Shown here: positions 8,480 through 17,277 of the stretch, piece by piece
Position numbering within the stretch: position 1 is the first letter of the stretch
Layout: the number at the start of each line of letters is the position of its first letter
Source: Nocardiopsis suaedae
GTDB lineage: Bacteria; Actinomycetota; Actinomycetes; Streptosporangiales; Streptosporangiaceae
NCBI RefSeq assembly: GCF_027706745.1
Contig: NZ_JAQFWP010000012.1
Span: 62,001 to 126,000, forward strand
Direction of reading: 5' to 3'
Length of the DNA: 64,000 bases
The notes under the pieces: model-generated
The model's input: the letters and a program-made list of their open reading frames with translations, nothing else
The model's database searches: none
Told to the model about the DNA's origin: nothing
Translations under genes and position numbers: made by a program

Positions 8480-9133
8480 TCACGGGGCCGTGGCCGCCAG
8501 TGCCGCACCCATGACCACCAGCGCCGACCCCGTCACCGCCTCCACACCGCGGACGGCACCGGGCCGCGCCAGCACCCGGCGCGCCCGGCCCGCGGCCGCG
8601 CCGAGGATCCCCAGCCAGCCCAGGGCCATGGCCGCGTGCACGAGCGCGAGCGCCCCGCCCAGCACCGCCGGCGCCACCCCGTCCACCGCGAACTGCGGCA
8701 GCAGCGCCAGGTAGAACACCCCGATCTTGGGGTTGAGCAGGTTGGTGGCCAGGCCGCGGACGAACCCGCCGCGCCCGTCGGCCGCTCCGGGCCCGTCCCC
8801 GCCGGATGCCGCCGGGCCGCGCGGCGCCCGCAGCGCCGTCCACACCATCCGCGCTCCGAGGAGCAGCAGGTAGGCCGCGCCCCCGACGCGCAGCGCCAGG
8901 TACGCCGCGGGCAGGGACGCCAGCAGTGCGGCCGCCCCCAGCGCCGAGGCCGTGCCCCACGCCACCAGCCCGGCCGCCACCCCGGCGGCGGTGGCGGCGG
9001 CCGAGCGGCCCCCGCCGAGCAGGGCGGCGCGCAGCACCAGGGCGGTGTCGGCGCCGGGGGCGACGGTGACGAGGGCGGCGGGGACCGCGAATGCGGCGGC
9101 GGCGGAGAAGGCGTCGGGAAATGCGGAGAACAC
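8480..9133 (-). CDS. LysE/RhtB-family amino acid exporter
   Basis: The 217-aa integral membrane protein has about six hydrophobic segments and the family N-terminus FAVPAALVTVAPGADTALVLRAALLGGGRSAAATAAGVAAGLV, where P-G-x-D-T/N is the LysE signature. Such proteins export basic or small neutral amino acids by proton exchange. The start is a GTG at 9133. The gene is divergently transcribed from a LysR regulator with a symmetric operator between them, the classical layout of lysE/lysG and argO/argP, so export induced by its substrate is likely. The substrate cannot be read from the sequence. Confidence 0.85.
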   Translation of the reverse strand: MFSAFPDAFSAAAAFAVPAALVTVAPGADTALVLRAALLGGGRSAAATAAGVAAGLVAWGTASALGAAALLASLPAAYLALRVGGAAYLLLLGARMVWTALRAPRGPAASGGDGPGAADGRGGFVRGLATNLLNPKIGVFYLALLPQFAVDGVAPAVLGGALALVHAAMALGWLGILGAAAGRARRVLARPGAVRGVEAVTGSALVVMGAALAATAP

Positions 9134-9179
9134 GCGGTTCAGGATGCCCGCACCGGAAAGGGTCAGTAAAGCGAATGTT

Positions 9180-9199
9180 TTTCACCTTGATCGGTGAAA
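9180..9199. promoter_or_regulatory. Inverted-repeat operator between LysE-type and LysR genes
   Basis: TTTCACC-N6-GGTGAAA forms a perfect 7-bp inverted repeat centred between the divergent starts (9133 and 9239). It contains the T-N11-A core expected of LysR-type sites, so it is the likely binding site of the adjacent regulator. Confidence 0.7.
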
Positions 9200-9238
9200 C
9201 AATCTGAAGAATCGACCGTTCGCCCGCTGGGAGCCACC

Positions 9239-10147
9239 ATGCTCGACCTGCACCGCCTGCGGCTGCTGCGCGAACTCAAGCACCGGGGCACGCTCGCCGC
9301 GGTCGCCCACGCCCTCGACTACACCCCCTCGGCCATCTCCCAGCAGCTCACCCAGCTCGAAGCCGAGGTCGGGGTGGCGCTGCGCGAGCCGGCCGGGCGC
9401 CGGGTGCGGCTGACCCCGCAGGCCGAGATCCTGGTGGCGCACACCGAGGCGGTGCTGGCCCGGCTGGAGCGGGCCGAGGCCGAGGTGGGCGCCTCGCTGG
9501 CCAAGGTCTCCGGGACGGTGCGGGTGGCGGCCTTCCAGACGGCGGTGCTGGCGCTGGCCCCGGGCGCGCTGGCCGGGCTGCGCGCCGACCACCCCGGGCT
9601 GCGGGTGGAGCTGGTGCAGGTCGAGCCGGACCTGTCCCGGCTCGCCTCCCGCGAGGTGGACCTGGTCGTGGACGAGGAGTACCGGCACCTCCCGGCCCAG
9701 CGCCCTCCCGGCCTGCGCGTGCGGGAGCTGCTGGTCGACCGGATGCGGCTGGCCCTGCCCGGCGGGGTGGGACCACCCGGCGGCACCGCCGCGGCGATGC
9801 GCCGGGCCGCCGGGTCGCCGTGGATCCTCGAACCCGAGGGCACCCCGGCCCGCACCTGGGCGCAGGCGGTGTGCCGGGCCTTCGGCTTCGAGCCGGACGT
9901 GCTCTACGAGACCACCGACGTGCGCACGCACCGCCGCTTCGCCGAGCTGGGGCTGGCCGCCGCGTTCCTGCCCGACCTGCTGTGGGGGCCGGAGGGGGCG
10001 CGCCCCGGGGGCCTGTACGGGCTGCCCGAGGAGTGGCGCGACCGGCGCGTGGTCGCGGTGGTGCGCGACGGCGCCGACGAGCACCCCGCCCTGGCCGCGG
10101 TACTGGAGGCGCTGCGCAGGGAGGGCGGAGGCGGGCCTCAGGCGTAG
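9239..10147 (+). CDS. LysR-family transcriptional regulator of the adjacent exporter
   Basis: The 302-aa protein has the LysR winged HTH at residues 1-60 (MLDLHRLRLLRELKHRGTLAAVAHALDYTPSAISQQLTQLEAEVGVALREPAGRRVRLTPQ) and a periplasmic-binding-like effector domain after that. The ATG at 9239 follows GGGAG at good spacing and matches the usual LysR N-terminus; the longer frame from 9194 would run through the operator. Divergent LysE-type partner and shared operator support a local, effector-dependent control. Its last 10 bases overlap the convergent ccsB stop, with no terminator between. Confidence 0.88.
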   Translation: MLDLHRLRLLRELKHRGTLAAVAHALDYTPSAISQQLTQLEAEVGVALREPAGRRVRLTPQAEILVAHTEAVLARLERAEAEVGASLAKVSGTVRVAAFQTAVLALAPGALAGLRADHPGLRVELVQVEPDLSRLASREVDLVVDEEYRHLPAQRPPGLRVRELLVDRMRLALPGGVGPPGGTAAAMRRAAGSPWILEPEGTPARTWAQAVCRAFGFEPDVLYETTDVRTHRRFAELGLAAAFLPDLLWGPEGARPGGLYGLPEEWRDRRVVAVVRDGADEHPALAAVLEALRREGGGGPQA

Positions 10148-11250
10148 CTGTGCAGGCCGCTGAACATGTAGTTGACCCCGAAGAAGTTGAACATCAGGGC
10201 GGCGAAGCCGAGCACGCCGATCCACGCCGAGCGGGTGCCCTTCCACCCGGCGGTCGCGCGGGCGTGCAGGTAGGCGGCGTAGATGACCCACGTGATGAAG
10301 GACCAGACCTCCTTGGGGTCCCAGCCCCAGAAGCGGCCCCAGGCCTCGTCGGCCCAGATCGCCCCGGCGATGATGGCGAAGGTCCACAGCGGGAACGCGA
10401 TCACCACGAACCGGTGCGAGACCCGGTCCAGCAGCTCGGGGCTGGGCAGCTTGGCCGCGATGCCGGCCACCCGCTCGCCCATGGCGCGCTTGGCCTCGGT
10501 CCGGTGGGAGAGCAGATAGGTGATGGCGGCGGCACCGGAGACCATGAACGCGCCGGTGGCCACGATGGCCGCGGAGACGTGGATGGCGATCCAGTACGAG
10601 TGCAGCGCCGGGACCAGCGGGCCGGTCTCGGTGTAGAGCCAGCGGGCGGCGATGCCCAGCAGCAGCACCACCGGCAGCAGGACGAAGGTGCCCAGGTAGC
10701 GGGCCTGGTAGCGGAGGGCCGCGTAGAGGAAGGCCGCCACGGCGCACAGGCTGATCGCCACGACGAACTCGAACATGTTGCCCCAGGGCCAGCGGTCGGC
10801 GGCCAGCCCCCGGGTGATGATCTGGGCCAGGTTGAGCAGGAAGCCCACCCCGGCGACGGCCAGCGCGATCGCCCCCAGCACGCTGCGGGAGGCCGACGCC
10901 TGCGGCTCCGAGCCGCGCACGGACACGCTCAGGTCGTCGGCGTTCCCGCCGCCGCCGGACGCCGGTTCGGCGTCCAGGTCGACGGTGGAATAGCCGCCGA
11001 CCGCCGCGGAGGCCTCGCCGCCGTGCCCGCCCGCCGCGGCCGGGGAGGCCGCCGCGTCCTTGGCCGGGGCGGAAGCGCCCACCGGCACCAGGCGGTTGCC
11101 CTTCAGGGCCGTGCGGCGGCCGTAGGCCGCCTCCAGGGCGAACAGGAACAGGGCCGCGGCGTAGGCCACGATCATCGCGATGATCAGGTGGTCGCTCAAC
11201 GACGCCAGGTCCTGGTCCGCCGCCGTCTCAGCGGCGAGCTGGTACACCAC
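10138..11250 (-). CDS. ccsB: Cytochrome c biogenesis protein CcsB (ResC family)
   Basis: This is the haem-handling half of the system II cytochrome c synthase. The 370-aa polytopic membrane protein has the CcmC/CcsA haem-binding tryptophan-rich motif seen as AWGRFWGWDPKEVWSFITWVIYAAYLHARAT near residues 310-340, and conserved histidines nearby (e.g. AIHVSAAI). A GTG start at 11250 follows AAGGAG. It is the last gene of resA-ccdA-resB-ccsB, three bases after resB. The product is needed for the haem c-containing cytochrome bcc complex in this group. Confidence 0.94.
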   Translation of the reverse strand: MVYQLAAETAADQDLASLSDHLIIAMIVAYAAALFLFALEAAYGRRTALKGNRLVPVGASAPAKDAAASPAAAGGHGGEASAAVGGYSTVDLDAEPASGGGGNADDLSVSVRGSEPQASASRSVLGAIALAVAGVGFLLNLAQIITRGLAADRWPWGNMFEFVVAISLCAVAAFLYAALRYQARYLGTFVLLPVVLLLGIAARWLYTETGPLVPALHSYWIAIHVSAAIVATGAFMVSGAAAITYLLSHRTEAKRAMGERVAGIAAKLPSPELLDRVSHRFVVIAFPLWTFAIIAGAIWADEAWGRFWGWDPKEVWSFITWVIYAAYLHARATAGWKGTRSAWIGVLGFAALMFNFFGVNYMFSGLHSYA

Positions 11251-11253
11251 CGG

Positions 11254-12906
11254 CTACTCCTTCGACGAGGCGGGTCCGTCGGCCGCGGGGTCCTCCCGCA
11301 GCCGGTCTCTGAGCTCGGTCGCCAGGCGGTGGAACTCCTGGCCGTCGGCGGTCGACTCGGTCTTGCCGAGCCCCGCCACCTCGACAACCGTACGCCCGTC
11401 CGGTCCGGCGGACGCGCGCACCCACGCCCGGCGGGGGCGCACGAACAGGGTGCCGAGCAGCCCCAGCACCGCCAGCGAGGCGAACAGCAGGGCGGGCAGG
11501 CGGCCCGGGTTGTGCGTCATCTGCAGGGTGGCGAAGTCCTCGTACCCCTTGAAGGTGATCTCCCCGGCGCCGTCGGGCAGCTCCCAGGAGTCGCCGGGGC
11601 GCAGCGTCTCGGACGCGCCCAGCTCCTCCATCCGGGAGGTGTCGAGCTGGTACACCGACTGCGCCTGGCGCATGCCCAGGTCGCCGGTGTAGGCGGTGAG
11701 GGTCACCGCCGGGTCCCGGGGCGAGGGGAAGACCGAGGCCAGCTCGGACTCCCCGTCCTCCCCGGTGCGCTCCTGGGCGGTGGGCAGGAAGACGCCCTCG
11801 AAGCCGAGGCCCTCGGGCAGGGCGTCGGGCACCTTGACCACGCCGTCGGAGGTCTGCCCGGGGTCCTCGTTGCGCGGCAGGAACGGCACCGGCTGGTCGA
11901 AGACGACCTCGCCCTCGCCGTCGCGCACCTCGAACTCGGGGGCGTAGCCGTGGCCGAGCAGGTACACCTGCACCCCGCCGACCGACAGCGGCTCGTTGAC
12001 CTCCAGCGTATGGTGGCGCTCCTCGGCCCCGGGGCGGTCCTTGTAGGTCATCTCGCCCTTGAAGGACTCGGCCTGGCCGCTGAAGCCGCCGTCCTGGACG
12101 AACTTCGCCTCGAAGGAGTCGAGGGTGAAGGAGAACGGCGCCAGCTCGTCCTGGTCGGCCGCCACCCCGGGGTAGAAGGAGTCGTAGGAGGTCAGCGTGT
12201 TGGCGAAGCCGTCTCCCTCGACGACGAGCATGTTGCCGCGGTAGCCGAAGGCGTATCCGGCGGCCAGGGAGACGAGCAGGCCCAGCAGGGCGATGTGGAA
12301 GACGACGTTCCCGGCCTCGCGCAGGTAGCCGGTCTCACCGGAGAGGGAGCCGCCGTAGCGCTCCAACCGGTACCGCTTGAAGACGGAGCGGCCCTTCTCC
12401 AGCACCCGTTCGGGTTCGGCGGCGGTGGTGAACCGGGCCGAGTAGGGCATGCGGCCCAAGTGGCGCGGCGTCTTCGGCGGGCGCGCCCGCATCAGGCGCA
12501 GGTGCGCGAGGGCGCGCGGGATGACGCAGCCCGTCAGGGAGACGAACAGGAGCAGGTAGATCGCCGCGTACCAGGGCGAGGAGTAGACGTCGAAGAGAGA
12601 GAAGCGCTCCAGCCAGGGCGCGAGGGCGGGGTTCTCGGTGTAGTACTGGGCGACCTGGTCCGGGCTGACCACGCGCTGGGGGAGCATGGAGCCGGGGATG
12701 GCGCCCAGGGCCAGCAGGAACAGCAGGATGAGCGCGGTGCGCATGGAGGTGAGGATGCGCCAGGCCCAGCGGGCCCAGCCCAGCGGGGTCAGGCCCCCCG
12801 GGGTCCCTGCGCCGCCCGCGGCGCCCTTGCCCGGCTCATCGCCGTCACCGCCCGCGGCGTCCGCGGCGCCCGTCTTCCCGCCGTTCCGTGTGCTCGTGGT
12901 CGCCAT
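11254..12906 (-). CDS. resB: Cytochrome c biogenesis protein ResB (Ccs1)
   Basis: ResB pairs with CcsB to move haem across the membrane and attach it to apocytochrome c. The 550-aa protein has a disordered N-terminus (about 35 residues), then ILTSMRTALILLFLLALGAIPGSMLPQR, typical for the family, further transmembrane segments near residues 110-130 and 205-225, a large external domain, and a last membrane helix near residue 470 (LLFASLAVLGLLGTLFVRPRR). The ATG start is three bases after the ccdA stop. Length and topology are normal. Confidence 0.93.
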   Translation of the reverse strand: MATTSTRNGGKTGAADAAGGDGDEPGKGAAGGAGTPGGLTPLGWARWAWRILTSMRTALILLFLLALGAIPGSMLPQRVVSPDQVAQYYTENPALAPWLERFSLFDVYSSPWYAAIYLLLFVSLTGCVIPRALAHLRLMRARPPKTPRHLGRMPYSARFTTAAEPERVLEKGRSVFKRYRLERYGGSLSGETGYLREAGNVVFHIALLGLLVSLAAGYAFGYRGNMLVVEGDGFANTLTSYDSFYPGVAADQDELAPFSFTLDSFEAKFVQDGGFSGQAESFKGEMTYKDRPGAEERHHTLEVNEPLSVGGVQVYLLGHGYAPEFEVRDGEGEVVFDQPVPFLPRNEDPGQTSDGVVKVPDALPEGLGFEGVFLPTAQERTGEDGESELASVFPSPRDPAVTLTAYTGDLGMRQAQSVYQLDTSRMEELGASETLRPGDSWELPDGAGEITFKGYEDFATLQMTHNPGRLPALLFASLAVLGLLGTLFVRPRRAWVRASAGPDGRTVVEVAGLGKTESTADGQEFHRLATELRDRLREDPAADGPASSKE

Positions 12907-12909
12907 GGA

Positions 12910-13734
12910 TCAGATCACCGTCTCGAAGCCCTTGGTCCAGCCCTGCATGACCGCCGTGATGTCCGCCCACACGCCGGTGACCAGCAGCAGTCCCACGAGG
13001 ACGAGCATGCCGCCGCCGACGGCGGTGATCGCGCGGGTGTGGCGGCGCGCCCACGCGAACGCGCCCAGCGCGCGCCGGTAGGCCAGCGAGGCCGCTACGA
13101 ACGGCAGGCCCAGGCCGATGCAGTAGGCCAGCGACAGCAGGGCGCCGCGACCGGCGCTGCCCTCGGTGAAGGCCAGGGTCTGCACGGCGGCGAGGGTGGG
13201 GCCGATGCACGGCGTCCACCCGAGGCCGAACAGGACCCCCAGCAGCGGGGCCCCGGCCATGCCCGCACCGGGCAGGCGGTGGAAGCGGAACTCGCGGTTC
13301 AGGCCGGGGAGCACGCCCATGAAGGCCAGGCCCAGGGCGATGGTGAGCACGCCCAGCACCCGGGTGATGGTGTCGGCGTAGTCGATGAGCAGCCCGCCGA
13401 TGCCGCCGATGAACACGCCGACCGCGACGACCACGAAGGTGAACCCGGCGATGAAGAGCAGGCTCCCGGCCAGCATGCTCCACTTGCGGGCCTGCAGCTC
13501 CTCGTCGGCGGTGCGGACCGCGGTGGCGGTGCCCGCGCCCCCGGCGCCCCGGCCGGCCTCGCGGGCGGAGCGGTTCCGGGCGGCCATGTCGGCGCCGGAC
13601 ATGCCGGTGACGTAGGACAGGTAGCCCGGCACCAGCGGCAGCACGCACGGCGACAGGAAGGAGACCAGCCCGGCGGCGGCCGCCAGCGGGACCGCCAGCA
13701 GCAGCGACCCGCCGATCACCGTCTCGGCGATCAT
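12910..13734 (-). CDS. ccdA: Cytochrome c biogenesis thiol carrier CcdA
   Basis: CcdA passes reducing equivalents from cytoplasmic thioredoxin to extracytoplasmic ResA. The 274-aa membrane protein begins at the ATG overlapping the resA stop (ATGA), so the pair is translationally coupled. Both redox cysteines are in their conserved membrane settings: [22 protein letters not shown] near residue 30 and [20 protein letters not shown] near residue 160. A variable cytoplasmic loop rich in Ala, Gly and Arg (residues 47-75) is longer than in most relatives. Confidence 0.94.
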   Translation of the reverse strand: MIAETVIGGSLLLAVPLAAAAGLVSFLSPCVLPLVPGYLSYVTGMSGADMAARNRSAREAGRGAGGAGTATAVRTADEELQARKWSMLAGSLLFIAGFTFVVVAVGVFIGGIGGLLIDYADTITRVLGVLTIALGLAFMGVLPGLNREFRFHRLPGAGMAGAPLLGVLFGLGWTPCIGPTLAAVQTLAFTEGSAGRGALLSLAYCIGLGLPFVAASLAYRRALGAFAWARRHTRAITAVGGGMLVLVGLLLVTGVWADITAVMQGWTKGFETVI

Positions 13735-14342
13735 CCCTGCTCCTCGACGACCGTCTGCACGAGCCCGGTGAGCTGGTCGTAGTTGGTCTCGCCGATGACG
13801 CGGGCGGCGATCCGGCCCTCGGGGTCGATCACCAGGGTGCTGGGGATGGCCTGCGGCGGCACGGTGTCGCGGAACGCCTGGGGGACCTCGCCCGGCTGGT
13901 CGTACAGGCTCGGGTAGGCGACCTCCTGCTTGCGCTCGAAGGCCTCGGCGGCGTCGCGGTCGTCCTTGATGTTGACGCCGAGGAACTCCACGCCCTGGTC
14001 CTCGAAGTCGCCGTGGACCTCGTTGAGGACGGGGGTCTCCGACCGGCAGGGGCCGCACCAGCTCGCCCACACGTTGAGGACGAGCACGCCGCCCTCGTAG
14101 TCGGAGAAGGAGACCTCCTCGCCGTCGAGGGTCTCGCCGGTGTGCTCCGGGACGTCCTGCCGCTCGCCGGGGGCGAACTCGGTGGCGGTGCCGTCACCGG
14201 AGATGTAGCGGCTGTCCTCGCCGCCGGAGGCCGCGGTCTCGGCCGGGTCGTTGGCGCACCCGGCGGCCAGGAGCGCGGCGGCCAGGGCGGCGGCCGGCAG
14301 GCGCGCGGCACGGCGCAGGGCGCCGGATCTGCGTGAGGGCAT
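13731..14342 (-). CDS. resA: Thioredoxin-like lipoprotein ResA
   Basis: This extracytoplasmic thiol-disulfide oxidoreductase reduces the CxxCH cysteines of apocytochrome c. The 203-aa protein starts at the ATG at 14342. It has a lipoprotein signal ending [11 protein letters not shown] (lipobox cysteine near residue 29), then a thioredoxin fold with the active site [11 protein letters not shown] near residue 92 and the cis-proline loop [17 protein letters not shown]. It heads the four-gene maturation operon. Confidence 0.93.
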   Translation of the reverse strand: MPSRRSGALRRAARLPAAALAAALLAAGCANDPAETAASGGEDSRYISGDGTATEFAPGERQDVPEHTGETLDGEEVSFSDYEGGVLVLNVWASWCGPCRSETPVLNEVHGDFEDQGVEFLGVNIKDDRDAAEAFERKQEVAYPSLYDQPGEVPQAFRDTVPPQAIPSTLVIDPEGRIAARVIGETNYDQLTGLVQTVVEEQG

Positions 14343-14627
14343 CAGGGAACCTCGGAACACACGGCGGGCACAATCGTCGACAACGACGAAGTGTAGTAGA
14401 GGCTCCCGGCCCCGCACCCCCGGGGCACATGATGGCTGTGACGTGCGCGGACACCAGGTGTGCCCGCGGTCGGGGGCGCGCCCGCCGCGCGGCGCCTGGG
14501 CCCACCCTGCTCCGGCCCTGCGGCGGCCGCGCCCGCGCGGAGGGGCTCACCCGGAGGGCGATGGGCGGGGCTGCACCGCCCCCTTCGGGTGCGCCTTCAT
14601 CGGGGGCGGGTCCGGCACCGCGACCGG

Positions 14628-14831
14628 TCAGCCGGCCTCGACGAAGGCCTCTCGGAGGTAGTCGTGCACGGCACGCTCGGGGACCCGGTAGGACCGGCCC
14701 ACCCGGATCGCGGGCAGCGCGCCGGAGTGGACCATCCGGTAGACGGTCATCTTGGACACTCGCATGATCGTGGCCACCTCGGCCACGGTCAGGAACCTGA
14801 CCTCTTCCAGCGGAGCCTTACCCCTGTTCAT
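14628..14831 (-). CDS. Excisionase-type HTH protein (BldC/AlpA-like)
   Basis: A 67-aa DNA-binding protein consisting of one winged HTH: VRFLTVAEVATIMRVSKMTVYRMVHSGALPAIRVGRSYRVPERAVHDYLREAFVEAG. The ATG at 14831 gives a compact protein; the longer frame upstream is low-complexity and lacks support. Although annotated as excisionase in many genomes, there is no integrase nearby and this gene is widely conserved in actinobacterial chromosomes close to acuC and proC (as around SCO3328 in S. coelicolor, from memory), so it is a chromosomal regulator rather than a phage remnant. Confidence 0.85.
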   Translation of the reverse strand: MNRGKAPLEEVRFLTVAEVATIMRVSKMTVYRMVHSGALPAIRVGRSYRVPERAVHDYLREAFVEAG

Positions 14832-15111
14832 GTTCGGAACGCCCTCACTTCCGGACGTGCGCGTCGGAGTCCCTGCCTCTCCCCGCCGCGGAGGCCCGTC
14901 AGGAGCGGCGCGCCCTGGGTGCGCCGCCGACCCCGCCACCGCGCCGGGGTGTCGTTGAAGTAACTGCTGACACGTCCGTTTTCAGGGTAGATCCGCGTTC
15001 ACGGCATTGAAAGGCCGGGTTTGCTGTCCCTGCAGCTATACGGGGGCGGCGGGTCCCGTGAGGTTTAGGGGGTGGGTATAAAAGCCGCCGGGCCCGCACA
15101 GGGGGCCGCGC

Positions 15112-15915
15112 TCACCCCGCCAGGCCCGCCCTGTGCAGCACGTACGCCGACAGCGGCCGGTAGTCCTCGGTCGAGTATCCGTCGTCCAGCGGGACGGTGG
15201 CGTGCAGTTTTCCCTCGTCCTCGGCGAGGAACAGTGCGGGATCGTTACAGTCGGCGAACCCCACGGCGGAGATGCCCGCCTCGCCCGCGGCGCCGGCGAA
15301 CCCGTGGTCGGCGATGACCAACTGCGGCCACGCTCCGCCGCGGCGGCGCAGGTCCTCCAGGGCCGCCTCCATGGCGAAGGGGTGGTGGCTGTGCCGGGGC
15401 TCGCCCTCGGCGTCGGTGACCATGCCCACCCCGTCCCGCCACACCAGGACCCGCTCGCCGGGCAGGTGGCCGGTGTCGGTGGCGTAGGAGAAGCCCTCCC
15501 CCGCGGTGACCACCGGGCATCCGCTGCGCTCCAGCGCGCGGGCGAAGCCCCGGTAGGTGGCGTGCAGGTTGACGGGGTGGCCGGTGGCGACCATGACCCG
15601 CTCGCGGTCGCGGGCGGCGCGCGCCATCCGGTCGGCGAGCGCCTCGAGGGCGTCGGCGGTCCGGTCGGGGTCGATGGTGTCCACCCCGGACTCGTGGGCG
15701 GGGTCGGCCACCACGCCGCAGCGCTTGGCCATCAGCGCCAGGATGTCCGGGTAGGACCAGGCGCGGGCGAAGGTGAGGCCGAACATGTGGTACGGGTCGC
15801 GCTCGGCGAGCCTGCGGTAGTGCCGCAGGTTGCCCTGGCGCGGGGTGTCCACGTGCCCGGCGATGCCCGTCCTGACCATGTGCGCGATGAGCTCGCTGCG
15901 CGAAGGCGGCGTCAC
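15112..15915 (-). CDS. Conserved actinobacterial protein, putative phosphatase
   Basis: The 267-aa product of a GTG start at 15915 (preceded by GGGGGAG) contains the blocks RQGNLRHYRRLAERDPYHMFGLTF, VMVATGHPVNLHATYRGFARAL, and QLVIADHGFAGAAGEAGISAVGFADCNDPALFLAEDEGKLHATVPLDDGY. Proteins of this kind are commonly named phosphatase in actinobacterial genomes and are linked to acuC, as here with 65 bases between. I recognise the family but not a proven reaction; the Asp- and His-containing blocks suggest a hydrolase. It is in one direction with acuC and proC. Confidence 0.7.
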   Translation of the reverse strand: MTPPSRSELIAHMVRTGIAGHVDTPRQGNLRHYRRLAERDPYHMFGLTFARAWSYPDILALMAKRCGVVADPAHESGVDTIDPDRTADALEALADRMARAARDRERVMVATGHPVNLHATYRGFARALERSGCPVVTAGEGFSYATDTGHLPGERVLVWRDGVGMVTDAEGEPRHSHHPFAMEAALEDLRRRGGAWPQLVIADHGFAGAAGEAGISAVGFADCNDPALFLAEDEGKLHATVPLDDGYSTEDYRPLSAYVLHRAGLAG

Positions 15916-15980
15916 CCGTCTCCCCCTTCTCCTGTGGGCCTCCCGGCCGTTCGGCTGTGTGGCTGTCCTGTCGGCCCCGG

Positions 15981-17159
15981 CTACAGGGTCGGGTCGATGC
16001 CCTGGCTGGGGAAGACCGCCCTGCGGGTGGCCTGGATCGCCTGGTCGACCGGGTCCGCCGGGTCGAAGCCCGCCTCGAAGGGGGTGAACTCGGGGGTGCG
16101 GCCGTCGGTCATGTACAGCGGCGGCACGTCGCCGGTGCGCTCGCGCACGAAGCGGCGCCACTCCTCGGGGGTGGCCGCGTCCGGGTCGGCGCGGGTGCCC
16201 GCGGCCTCGGCCAGCAGGTGGGTCCAGGCCCGGGGGACCACCTGCACCAGCTCGTACCCGCCGCCGCCGAGCACGACCCAGCGGCCCCCGGCGGTGGTCT
16301 TGGCCAGCTCGTGCAGCTCGCGGTAGATGCGGCGCTGGCCGTCCAGGCTGAGCATCAGGTTGGCGAGCGGGTCGAGGGCGTGCGCGTCCGCGCCGTGCTG
16401 GGTGACCAGCACCTCGGGCTGGAACTCGCGCAGCAGCGGCGGCACGACGGCGTCGAAGGCGCGCAGCCAGCGGGCGTCGTCGGTGCCGGCGGGCAGGGCG
16501 ACGTTGACGGAGTAGCCCTCGGCGCCGGGGCCGCCGCTCTCGGAGGGGCGGCCGGTGCCGGGGAAGAGGGTGAGCGGGGACTCGTGCAGGCTGATCGTCA
16601 TGACCCGGGGGTCGTCGTAGAACATGGCCTGCACGCCGTCGCCGTGGTGCACGTCCACGTCGACGTAGGCGACCCGCTTGGCGCCCTGCTCCAGCAGCCA
16701 GGCGATGGCCAGGGAGGCGTCGTTGTAGACGCAGAAGCCCCAGGCGTTGCCGGGCATGGCGTGGTGCAGGCCGCCGGCGATGTTGGCGGCGTGCTCGGTC
16801 TCGCCCTGCCACACGGCGCGGGCGGCGGCCACCGAGGCGCCCGCCACCAGGGACGCCGCGTCGTGCATGTCGGGGAAGACGGGGTTGTCGGGGGTGCCCA
16901 GGGAGAACGCCTCGTCGGGCTCCAGGGTGCGCCCGGCCCGTTTCACCGCCTCGATGTAGGAGGGGTCGTGGATGAGCTTGAGCATCTCGTCCGAGGCCGG
17001 TTCGGCGGGGACGAAGGACAGGCCGGGGGCGTCGAACACGCCGAGCTCGCGGGACAGGGCCATGGTGAGCTCCACCCGCACGGGGTTGAGCGGGTGCTCG
17101 GGGCCGAAGTTGTAGGACGTCAGCCCGTCGTCCCAGGCGATGTGCAGCGAGCAGGCCAT
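15981..17159 (-). CDS. acuC: AcuC-like histone deacetylase superfamily protein
   Basis: A zinc-dependent deacetylase of the arginase/HDAC fold that removes acetyl groups from lysine, typically reactivating acetyl-CoA synthetase. The 392-aa protein shows FGPEHPLNPVRVELT near residue 17, the catalytic histidine pair in GGLHHAMPGNAWGFCVYND, the zinc-ligand segment AYVDVDVHHGDGVQAMFYDD, and a final VVLGGGGYELVQVVPRAW. Start at 17159 (MACSLH) is preceded by GGGGGAGGG. The partner gene just downstream is the putative phosphatase. Confidence 0.88.
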   Translation of the reverse strand: MACSLHIAWDDGLTSYNFGPEHPLNPVRVELTMALSRELGVFDAPGLSFVPAEPASDEMLKLIHDPSYIEAVKRAGRTLEPDEAFSLGTPDNPVFPDMHDAASLVAGASVAAARAVWQGETEHAANIAGGLHHAMPGNAWGFCVYNDASLAIAWLLEQGAKRVAYVDVDVHHGDGVQAMFYDDPRVMTISLHESPLTLFPGTGRPSESGGPGAEGYSVNVALPAGTDDARWLRAFDAVVPPLLREFQPEVLVTQHGADAHALDPLANLMLSLDGQRRIYRELHELAKTTAGGRWVVLGGGGYELVQVVPRAWTHLLAEAAGTRADPDAATPEEWRRFVRERTGDVPPLYMTDGRTPEFTPFEAGFDPADPVDQAIQATRRAVFPSQGIDPTL

Positions 17160-17277
17160 GCGCCCTCCCCCTGGCGTTGGTGCGGTCCACGCGTGTGTCC
17201 GGTGACACACATACTCAAGCACATCCGGACGCGGCGGTGCGATCCGGGCACGTCCCGGGCGGTGTCACCCCGCGGAT

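Noticed and set aside
9820-13782. A 1320-codon plus-strand open frame opposite the cytochrome c maturation genes
   Set aside because: It is antisense to four clear genes, has Gly/Arg/His/Gln-rich composition typical of GC-frame shadows, and resembles no family.
14628-14831. Excisionase annotation, suggesting a mobile element
   Set aside because: No integrase, attachment repeat or phage gene is nearby, and the protein belongs to a conserved chromosomal HTH class.
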